Part shown: positions 1 to 5,880 of the stretch, piece by piece | Position numbering within the stretch: position 1 is the first letter of the stretch | How the letters are laid out: every line of letters begins with the position of its first letter | Assembly: GCA_025355395.1 (NCBI GenBank) | Contig: JANXZT010000244.1 | Location: 1-9,511 of the forward strand | Direction of reading: 5' to 3' | DNA: 9,511 nt | DNA from: Betaproteobacteria bacterium | Lineage (GTDB): Bacteria; Pseudomonadota; Gammaproteobacteria; Burkholderiales; Casimicrobiaceae | Program-made: the position numbers and the translations under genes | Notes under the pieces: model-generated | What the model saw: only the letters and a program-made list of their open reading frames with translations | Databases searched by the model: none | Told to the model about the DNA's origin: nothing

Positions 1-118
1 GCCCATGTCTTGGCGAGCCAATCTCGATGAAGCAACCACCGACTGGAGAGCTGTATGCGGGAGAACCGCACGTACAGTTCGGAGGGCGGGGAGGGCCTTG
101 GCCCTTCCCGACCCCTAT
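1..118 (+). mobile_element. Group II intron, 3' end (domains V and VI)
   Basis: This is the 3' tail of a retrotransposing group II intron; its body and any reverse transcriptase/maturase gene lie off the left edge. Domain V is 48-80: bases 48-55 pair with 73-80, a two-base CG bulge sits at 71-72, and an upper stem 56-60/66-70 is closed by a GAGAA loop. The catalytic AGC triad is at 49-51. Domain VI is about 84-114: a GC-rich stem 87-96/101-110 capped by CTTG, with A111 bulged between that stem and the basal GGG/CCC pairs (84-86/112-114). A111 is the expected branch point, seven bases before the predicted 3' end at T118, which is the family's usual spacing and gives the usual AT ending. The class cannot be assigned from this fragment. 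The first 47 bases are the linker between the maturase gene and domain V. Confidence 0.88.
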
Positions 119-153
119 CGGAGCCCTTGTCATACTTCGCACGTAACAAATGG

Positions 154-173
154 ATTCCCGCTTGCGCGGGAAT
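154..173. repeat. dRS3-like 20-base inverted repeat
   Basis: ATTCCCGC at 154-161 and GCGGGAAT at 166-173 form a perfect 8-bp stem with a TTGC loop. The sequence fits ATTCCC-N8-GGGAAT, the pattern of the Neisseria dRS3 repeat, and it is followed by GACGG as in many proteobacterial intergenic copies. In Neisseria, dRS3 acts as an insertion target for filamentous prophage; whether it does so here is unknown. There is no T tract, so it is not an obvious terminator. Confidence 0.65.
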
Positions 174-175
174 GA

Positions 176-202
176 CGGTAGTGGTTCGGTAGACCACTAC
201 CG
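176..202. repeat. 10-bp hairpin of the REP-like cluster
   Basis: CGGTAGTGGT at 176-185 pairs perfectly with ACCACTACCG at 193-202 around a seven-base loop (186-192). It overlaps the end of the GGAATGACGG sequence that follows the preceding dRS3-like hairpin and runs into a second GGAATGACGG. It could act as a weak terminator for upstream transcription, but it lacks a T run, so a repeat-element role is likelier. Confidence 0.55.
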
Positions 203-309
203 GAATGACGGAGCTCTTGTCATACAGATCCGTAAGTGTCAATAGGCCGTTGGAGACTTCGCGTAGGATGAGCCGGCGTGGGTCCGCATGACCTGCATAC
301 TTCAAGTCC

Positions 310-1194
310 ATGAACGAACCGTCAGCCCCTTCCAACGCTCAAGGCCTCGTTGCCCTGCATGTCGCCGTGGTGCTTTTTGGCTTCGCCGGTCTGTTCGGAA
401 AATGGCTGGCGTTGTCGCCCGTGCTGATCGTGCTTGGCCGCACGCTGATCGCTGCGGTCGTGCTGGCGATGATTCGGCAACGGGCGGACTTGCCCAAGCG
501 TCGCTTCGAGTTGCGCATGCTGGCCAATGGTGCGGTGCTCGCGTTGCACTGGGTCACCTTCTTTGCGGCCATTCAGGCATCGAGTGTCGCGATTGGCCTC
601 CTCGGCTATGCGACCTTTCCGGTGTTTACGCTGCTGCTGGAACGAGTCCTGCTGCGCCGGCGCTGGCAGGTGGCGGACGCGACGACTTCGGTGCTGGTCG
701 TGACCGGACTCGTCCTGCTGATCCCCGAATGGTCAATCCATAGTGCGACGCTCGAGGGATTGGCGTGGGGAACGGTGTCGGCTTTCTCGTTTGCCCTCCT
801 GGCTGTGATGAACCGTTCGGCCGCGGCCCGGCGTACGGCGCTTGACATCGCGTTCTGGCAAAATGCGGCCGCGGCGGCGTGCCTGCTGCCGTTTGCGTGG
901 CCTGCGCTGGCCGTGGGCGGCATGCCCGGCCCGCGCGACCTCGTCCTGATATTGGTGCTGGGGGTGCTGTGCACCGCCTTGTCGCACACGCTCTTCATCT
1001 TCAGCCTGCGCGTCATCACGGCGCATGCGGCGAGTGTGATTGCGGCGCTCGAGCCGGTGTACGGAATCCTGCTCGCGTGGCTATTGCTGGCCGAGGCGCC
1101 CACCCCAAGAATATGGGCGGGTGGTGCGTTGCTGGTCAGCGCCGCCATCCTGGTGACCCGCCGGCCCAAGTTGCGGGAGATGGCGTCTTCATGA
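310..1194 (+). CDS. EamA/DMT-superfamily inner-membrane transporter
   Basis: A 294-residue polytopic membrane protein of the drug/metabolite transporter superfamily, probably exporting or importing a small metabolite; the substrate cannot be told from sequence. About ten hydrophobic segments are visible, near residues 13-34, 37-56, 71-91, 93-112, 122-139, 149-168, 177-200, 209-232, 238-260 and 266-284. These form two five-helix EamA repeats. The second repeat carries the typical late motif SVIAALEPVYGILLAW (242-257) and an LLLAE (258-262) before the last helix. The length matches the usual 290-300 residues. The ATG at 310 is the only start candidate near the N-terminus because an in-frame TGA lies at 289-291; no good Shine-Dalgarno precedes it. 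It stands alone, about 120 bases or more from gntK, behind the repeat cluster. No sign of decay. Confidence 0.9.
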   Translation: MNEPSAPSNAQGLVALHVAVVLFGFAGLFGKWLALSPVLIVLGRTLIAAVVLAMIRQRADLPKRRFELRMLANGAVLALHWVTFFAAIQASSVAIGLLGYATFPVFTLLLERVLLRRRWQVADATTSVLVVTGLVLLIPEWSIHSATLEGLAWGTVSAFSFALLAVMNRSAAARRTALDIAFWQNAAAAACLLPFAWPALAVGGMPGPRDLVLILVLGVLCTALSHTLFIFSLRVITAHAASVIAALEPVYGILLAWLLLAEAPTPRIWAGGALLVSAAILVTRRPKLREMASS

Positions 1195-1371
1195 CGCGGG
1201 TGGGCGCACGACGCTTTTTACGAATGCGGTGAATTGAGCGAAATGGTGATTGCCTATCACGCGAGGTCATGCCAAGGTAGCCTTTCAGCCCCTCATTGCC
1301 TTGCGGAGCTCGAAACAATGTCGGCCCCACCATTGCACCCATCGTTGCCGACTCCGGCGGAAAGACAAATC

Positions 1372-1869
1372 ATGATCGTGGTGATGATGGGCGTGTCCGG
1401 CTCCGGCAAGAGCACCACCGGCCGCGCGCTTGCCGCTGCGACCGGCTGGACGTTTCTCGACGCCGACGACTTTCATCCGCCCGCCAATGTGGCGAAGATG
1501 GCCGCCGGCATACCGCTGACCGATGCTGACCGCTGGCCCTGGCTGGATAGGCTGCGTGATGAATTGATCGCCATCGAAGAGCGCGGTGAGAATGCGGTGC
1601 TCGCGTGCTCGGCGCTCAAGGCCGCTTATCGTGCAAGGCTGCAGCAGGCAAACGACGTCCATTTCGTCTACCTCAAAGGCGATCGCAGCACCATTGCGTC
1701 ACGTCTCGCGTTGCGCGACGGCCATTACATGCCGGCGTCGTTGCTCGAAAGCCAGTTTGCAACATTGGAGGAGCCGGCGGACGCCATCGTCGTCGACGTG
1801 GGCTTGCCGGTAGCTACCCAGGTTGCCGCCGTATGCCGCGAAATCGCACCCGCCCGAAAGCCGTCATGA
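1372..1869 (+). CDS. gntK: Gluconokinase (thermoresistant type)
   Basis: Phosphorylates D-gluconate with ATP to 6-phosphogluconate, feeding the pentose phosphate or Entner-Doudoroff routes in the cytoplasm. The 165-residue product shows the P-loop GVSGSGKST (7-15), the gluconate-side motif DADDFHPPANVAKM (30-43), LTDADRWPWL (49-58), ACSALKAAYRARL (78-90), and GHYMPASLLESQFATLEEP (117-135). All are signatures of the GntK/IdnK family, and the size is near the usual 165-175. The start at 1372 has GGCGGAAAG just upstream and puts the P-loop at the family position. An in-frame ATG at 1318 has a better GGAG nine bases upstream and would add 18 residues (MSAPPLHPS...), so it is a real alternative. 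Its TGA overlaps the metC start, implying translational coupling. No gluconate permease or regulator is in view. Confidence 0.93.
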   Translation: MIVVMMGVSGSGKSTTGRALAAATGWTFLDADDFHPPANVAKMAAGIPLTDADRWPWLDRLRDELIAIEERGENAVLACSALKAAYRARLQQANDVHFVYLKGDRSTIASRLALRDGHYMPASLLESQFATLEEPADAIVVDVGLPVATQVAAVCREIAPARKPS

Positions 1870-3044
1870 CGGACAGTCCGAAGAATCGGCCCGCGACCGA
1901 GGTCGGTCACCTGGGACGCAACCCGCAGCGCTTTCACGGCGCGGTCAATACGCCGGTCTTTCGCGCGTCCACGATCCTCTTTCCCACGATGGCCGACCTC
2001 GAGGCGGCGCAACGCGGACAGTACGACGGGCTGATCTATGGCTTGCATGGTTTGCCCACGGTACGCGATCTGCAGGACGCGATCGCCGCGCTGGAAGGCG
2101 GCCATGGCGCGCTCGCGGTGCCTTCCGGATTGACGGCGACAACGTTGCCGCTGCTGGCGTTGCTGTCGGCGGGCGATCACGTGCTTGTCACCGACTCGGT
2201 CTACGGACCCACGCGGCGGTTTTGCGACAACCATCTCGTCCGTTGCGGCATCGAGGTGAGCTACTACGATCCGCTCGCCGGCGTGGACATCGTGCAGTCG
2301 TTTCGTTCCAACACCCGCGTTGTATTCGCCGAGTCACCAGGCTCGCTCACCTTCGAAGTCCAGGATATTCCCGCCATCGCCTCGGCGGCGCATGCGCAGG
2401 GCGCCAAGCTCGTTCTCGACAACACATGGGCCACGCCATTGGGCTTTCGCGCTTTCGATCACGGCGTCGATGTTTCGGTGCACGCGGCGACCAAATACAT
2501 CGGCGGACACTCCGATGTGCTGCTGGGTGTAATCGTGGCCAATGCGGCCACCTTTCCCGCCTTGCACCGCTATTGGACCGACATCAGCGTGACGGCGTCG
2601 AGCGATGATGCTTTCCTTGGGCTCCGCGGCTTGCGCACGCTGGTGGTGCGCCTGGCGCAACATCAGCGCAGCGCGCTCAAAATCGCGTCCTGGCTCGCGA
2701 CCCGTCCCGAAGTGCAGGAGGTGCTCTATCCAGCGCTGCCGGGCGCCCGCGGCCATGTGTTGTGGCAGCGAGATTTTCAGGGCGCATCGGGGCTCTTCGG
2801 CGTAATCCTGCAGCCCATTGCGCAGGCGCGTGTCGCGGCCATGCTGGACCACATGCGACTATTCAGGATGGGCTTTAGCTGGGGCGGCTTCGAGAGCCTC
2901 ATCATTCCCATCCAACCGCAACTCGCCCGCACCGCGACCTCGTGGCACGCCGCAGGACCGTGCCTGCGCCTGCACATTGGCCTCGAGGATGTCGACGATT
3001 TACTTTCGGATCTGGCGGATGGACTGAGCCGGCTGGCGGGATGA
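1866..3044 (+). CDS. metC: Cystathionine beta-lyase (PLP-dependent)
   Basis: A fold-type I PLP enzyme of the Cys/Met metabolism family (392 residues; E. coli MetC has 395) that cleaves cystathionine to homocysteine, pyruvate and ammonia in methionine synthesis. The PLP-binding lysine is K210 in HAATKYIGGHSD, with D185 in LDNTW for the pyridine nitrogen, Y113 in SVYGPT stacking on the ring, and R368 in LRLHIGLED for the substrate carboxylate. FSWGGFESL (337-345) is typical of MetC rather than cystathionine gamma-synthase. The phosphate-clamp stretch reads YGLHGLPT (58-65): the tyrosine is kept, but the Arg two residues on (YGRRG in E. coli) is Leu. The ATG at 1866 shares ATGA with the gntK stop; the longer open frame upstream is gntK read in another frame. 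Close homologues acting as C-S lyases with other substrates cannot be excluded. Confidence 0.92.
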   Translation: MTDSPKNRPATEVGHLGRNPQRFHGAVNTPVFRASTILFPTMADLEAAQRGQYDGLIYGLHGLPTVRDLQDAIAALEGGHGALAVPSGLTATTLPLLALLSAGDHVLVTDSVYGPTRRFCDNHLVRCGIEVSYYDPLAGVDIVQSFRSNTRVVFAESPGSLTFEVQDIPAIASAAHAQGAKLVLDNTWATPLGFRAFDHGVDVSVHAATKYIGGHSDVLLGVIVANAATFPALHRYWTDISVTASSDDAFLGLRGLRTLVVRLAQHQRSALKIASWLATRPEVQEVLYPALPGARGHVLWQRDFQGASGLFGVILQPIAQARVAAMLDHMRLFRMGFSWGGFESLIIPIQPQLARTATSWHAAGPCLRLHIGLEDVDDLLSDLADGLSRLAG

Positions 3045-3050
3045 CTGGCA

Positions 3051-3074
3051 CCCACCGCTGCCAAAGCGGATGGG
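3051..3074 (+). terminator. Possible terminator hairpin after metC
   Basis: Seven bases past the metC stop, CCCACCGCT (3051-3059) folds on AGCGG and TGGG (3065-3069, 3071-3074) with one bulged A and a five-base loop. It is well placed to end the gntK-metC transcript, but a C-rich tract follows instead of T, so an intrinsic terminator is doubtful. Confidence 0.3.
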
Positions 3075-3128
3075 CCTCCCACCCGATCGATGCCCGCGGC
3101 GTCGGACGATACAAAGGCATTGCCGTGC

Positions 3129-3163
3129 ATCGGTGCGATCGGTGCGATCGGTGCGATCGGTGC
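3129..3163. repeat. 9-base tandem repeat, about four copies
   Basis: ATCGGTGCG is repeated exactly at 3129-3137, 3138-3146 and 3147-3155, with a fourth copy of eight bases at 3156-3163. It lies in the convergent gap between metC and the Ig/kelch gene and is in no convincing gene. Copy number may vary between strains by replication slippage. Confidence 0.85.
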
Positions 3164-3181
3164 CGCTCACATCAGTGAACA

Positions 3182-3209
3182 AGCCCCTTCGAGATCGCGC
3201 GAAGGGGCT
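3182..3209 (-). terminator. Terminator hairpin, probably for the Ig/kelch gene
   Basis: AGCCCCTTCG (3182-3191) and CGAAGGGGCT (3200-3209) form a perfect 10-bp stem with an eight-base loop. On the minus strand it starts 20 bases past the Ig/kelch stop and is followed by TGTTCACT, a weak T-rich tail. On the plus strand the tail is GTCCCG, so it fits the minus-strand gene better, though it may block readthrough from both sides of this convergent pair. Confidence 0.7.
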
Positions 3210-3228
3210 GTCCCGTCAACCTGCCGGT

Positions 3229-5871
3229 TCAGGGTGACCGGGGTCCGGTCCAGATCTCCGCCGTGTTCAATGGGCCACAACTGCTGCCGATGGATCCCCA
3301 GCCGCCCGCGACGAGCACGCGGCCATCCTTCAGGACGGTCGCAGTGTGGTGGACGCGAGCCGCAGACATCGCCGCGCCGGTCGCGAACGTACCCGAACTA
3401 AACAGCTCGGACGCCGCGAGTTGCTTCCCGCAGAGGATATTGACGGCACCACCCGCGACCAGCACGCGACCATCGGGCCCAGAGGCGCCGAGCAATGCTG
3501 ACGCGGTGTGCCCGTAGCGTCCGGTTCCCGAAACGAAGCTGGCGCCGGTGAATGGTTGCCCGGTATTGCTCGGGTCGAAGATCTCCGCCAACACGTTCAA
3601 GGCTACGGTGCTGGTGGTGAGGGTACCTGCCAGCCCTCCGGCCAAAAGGACCTTGTTGTTGGCGATCGCCGACGCCGTATGGAGCTCTCTCGGAGCGAGC
3701 ATCGTCGGTCCGAGAGAGAATGTTCCGCTCCCGATGTCGTAGAGCCTGGTCGTCTGCAGCGCTCTTCCCAAGATGTCGGTCCCGCCGGCGACCAGTACCT
3801 TGGCGCCGATGATGACGGAGGCCGTGTGGTTCGACCGGACCTCGGTCATCGATCCGGAGCGCGTCCAGGTCTTCGCCGCGGGATCGTATAGCAGAGAGCT
3901 CGCGCTGATTCCGCCGACCACGAGCACGAGCTGCTTGGTGCCCTTGGTGATCAGTGTCGCCGTATGGCCGATCGGGGCATAAGGCAAATTCGCAACGGCG
4001 GTGAACCGATCGGCAATGGGGTCCGCCGTATCGTAGATTTCTGCCGTCGCCGTCGGGCGGCCGGACGAATCGAAACCACCGGCGAGAAGCACGGTCCCGT
4101 CCGGAAGCAAGGTACCGGTGTGATACGAACGGGCGGTGACCAGGTTGCCGACCCCGATTTTCGCCGTGTTGCCCCGGCCTGCCGGGCTGAATTTCCCGAC
4201 GCCGTTCGGGCACCACTGCGCCAGATTGCGCGCGGGGGTGGCGGGCAGGGTGTAGGGATCCGGGCAGAAGATCTCGGCGGTACGGTTCGCCAGGTGGTCA
4301 TCATCTCCCGCACTGCTGCCACCGGCGACCAAAACCCGACCATCATTCAGTAGCGTGGCCGTTTGGAACGTGCGCGCCTGGAGCATCGACCCGGTTGCGG
4401 TGAATGCCTCCTTGATGACTACCGTCAATGGCGTACTGACCGAAACCGCATCGTTTGTGTCACCTGCATAACTCGCGGTCAAGCTGTGCGGGCCGACGCC
4501 AAGGGTGCTCGTGGCAAGACTCGCTCTGGCCGGCGCGGGCGGGGTACCGCCGGAAAGGGTGGCGGTAGCCAGTGTCGCGTTGCCGTCAAGGAAGGAAACC
4601 GCTCCCGTCGCAGTGCCGGGAGTCACTGTCGCCGCCAGGTTGATCGTCGTTCCGTAGGGGACCGACGATGCCGGGTTCGCGAAAAGCGAGGTCGTAGTCC
4701 CAACCTTTTCGACCATGATGTTAACGCTTCCGATCGAGGTCCCGACATTCGCGTTACCGTTGTAAACGGCAGTCAGCAAGTGCGTGTTCACTGAAAGACT
4801 GCTGATCGACAGCGAAGCGCTGCCATTACTGACCACTACCGGCACGCCGAGCGGCGTTGCACCGTCTTTGAACGTGACTGTGGTGCCGACTGGGGCGCCT
4901 GCGGCGGCGGGTGTCGTCGTGACTGTTGCGGTCAGCGTCACGAATTGCCCTGCCACGGCCGACGTGGGTTCCGCGGACAACGATGTCGTACTGATTGCGC
5001 TTGCGATGGCAAAATCTCTCGAAACGGGAGCCGCAGGATTGAAATCAAAATTCCCTGCCTGTGATGCCGTGATCTTGCACGGCCCCGCCCCGGTGATGTG
5101 CACGTTGGTTCCGGTGATCGTGCATGGACCGCTTTGGACAATAAACGACACGGGCAGAAGTGAGGTTGCGGTCGCCGCGACGGGGAAGTCGGGATCCCCA
5201 AAGTTCTTCGATAGCGAAGCAAACGTGATCGTCTGGTTGACCTTCGGGATATTGATCGTCTGCGTTGTGAGACCAAGCGAGGTGACGTTGTACGTCGCGT
5301 TGCCACCAAACGACGCTGCGGTGACCATCCAATCACCGGCGGGCAGTCCCGGGGGCGGCAATACCGCCTGGCCGAGATAATCGGTGATTGCGAATACCGT
5401 TCTGTTGCCCCGCGTGCTCGTGAGCGAAAACGCGACCGACCCGTCGATGGGCAATGACTTGCCGCCGATCGTTCCCGTCAGCGTGGCGCCGAGCGGCGAC
5501 AAGGCGACGAGATTAGAGGGTGCCTTGGAAACGAGGAAACCGCCCGCGCCGCTGACGGAGGACGGCAGCAAGTCCTGGTCGCCGCTGAACGACGCCTTCA
5601 ACTGGTAGGAGGTACCGGGTAGCGAAGAGACGGGCACGTTGACGGTCACGTTGCCACCGGAGTCTGTTACCCCGGCTTGCGACGCGCCTCCCAACGAGAT
5701 CGTCACGAGCTTGCCTGTGACCGAGGGCGCGCCCGCGCCCGCACTGAGCTTCGCAGTGACGGGCGGGCTGTCGCCATAGGTGGCGCTGGTCGGTGGTGAC
5801 ACCAGGGCAAGCGTCGTCGCCACGGGCGCCGTTCCACCCGCGGAATAGTACGCGCCAAGATTGTCATCGGC
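3229..5871 (-). CDS. 5'-truncated Ig-like repeat and kelch propeller protein
   Basis: About 880 residues of a surface or secreted-type protein without its own start. Reading from 5871, there are about five beta-sandwich repeats of bacterial Ig-like type: near residues 17-117, 119-209, 210-290 (with the familiar VNQTITF opening and HITGAGPCKITASQAG), 294-388 and 390-487. A C-terminal kelch propeller follows, with seven copies of the HTATLL-DGRVLVAGG motif at about 502, 583, 635, 681, 730, 786 and 841, each followed by an AEIF/AEIY/LYD strand, so a full seven-blade ring is likely. Four cysteines in the propeller (536, 554, 814, 865) would suit an extracellular site. The open frame continues to 6111, but those 80 residues are the neighbouring cyclase read out of frame. 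The first residues (ADDNLG) look like the end of an earlier Ig repeat, so signal peptide and upstream domains are missing. Probably not translated as it stands. The binding partner is unknown. Confidence 0.75.
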   Translation of the reverse strand, partial: ADDNLGAYYSAGGTAPVATTLALVSPPTSATYGDSPPVTAKLSAGAGAPSVTGKLVTISLGGASQAGVTDSGGNVTVNVPVSSLPGTSYQLKASFSGDQDLLPSSVSGAGGFLVSKAPSNLVALSPLGATLTGTIGGKSLPIDGSVAFSLTSTRGNRTVFAITDYLGQAVLPPPGLPAGDWMVTAASFGGNATYNVTSLGLTTQTINIPKVNQTITFASLSKNFGDPDFPVAATATSLLPVSFIVQSGPCTITGTNVHITGAGPCKITASQAGNFDFNPAAPVSRDFAIASAISTTSLSAEPTSAVAGQFVTLTATVTTTPAAAGAPVGTTVTFKDGATPLGVPVVVSNGSASLSISSLSVNTHLLTAVYNGNANVGTSIGSVNIMVEKVGTTTSLFANPASSVPYGTTINLAATVTPGTATGAVSFLDGNATLATATLSGGTPPAPARASLATSTLGVGPHSLTASYAGDTNDAVSVSTPLTVVIKEAFTATGSMLQARTFQTATLLNDGRVLVAGGSSAGDDDHLANRTAEIFCPDPYTLPATPARNLAQWCPNGVGKFSPAGRGNTAKIGVGNLVTARSYHTGTLLPDGTVLLAGGFDSSGRPTATAEIYDTADPIADRFTAVANLPYAPIGHTATLITKGTKQLVLVVGGISASSLLYDPAAKTWTRSGSMTEVRSNHTASVIIGAKVLVAGGTDILGRALQTTRLYDIGSGTFSLGPTMLAPRELHTASAIANNKVLLAGGLAGTLTTSTVALNVLAEIFDPSNTGQPFTGASFVSGTGRYGHTASALLGASGPDGRVLVAGGAVNILCGKQLAASELFSSGTFATGAAMSAARVHHTATVLKDGRVLVAGGWGSIGSSCGPLNTAEIWTGPRSP

Positions 5872-5880
5872 TGAACCAGA
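5864..5880. other. Junction between truncated cyclase and truncated Ig/kelch gene
   Basis: On the minus strand, recognisable cyclase/AAA sequence in one frame (ending WREIW) gives way within a few codons to Ig-repeat sequence in the next frame (ADDNLGAYYS). The cyclase hits TGA at 5866-5864. Both genes are broken at the same place, which marks a breakpoint. Its exact base cannot be set without an intact relative. No IS end, target duplication or long repeat is visible at the joint. Confidence 0.7.

Larger units (their letters stand above)
119..225. repeat. REP-like repeat cluster with duplicated 17-base tail
   Basis: A 17-base sequence, CGGAGCCCTTGTCATAC, at 119-135 recurs at 209-225 with one change (C to T at the seventh base). 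Between the copies lie two hairpins, 154-173 and 176-202, each followed by GGAATGACGG-type sequence (169-178 and 202-211). The layout suggests units of hairpin, then GAATGACGGAGC, then CTTGTCATAC. The first tail copy starts at the base after the predicted intron end, so the left unit appears to be split by the intron. There are no coding signs here. A mobile REP-type family is inferred from structure only. Confidence 0.7.

Noticed and set aside
1..39. Possible last codons of the intron maturase (AHVLASQSR then TGA)
   Set aside because: Too short to recognise; may be only the linker before domain V.
217..246. Possible promoter for the DMT gene (TTGTCA at 217-222, AATAGG at 241-246, spacing 18)
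   Set aside because: The -35 matches 5 of 6 but the -10 only 3 of 6, and the -35 lies in the repeat tail that is also present elsewhere; not strong enough to annotate.
1605..1865. Upstream extension of metC to 1605
   Set aside because: It overlaps gntK in another frame and lacks any MetC similarity; the ATG at 1866 gives the family length.
4784..5380. 198-codon plus-strand frame opposite the Ig repeats
   Set aside because: Val/Ala/Thr-rich because it mirrors beta-sandwich repeats on the other strand; no start signal.
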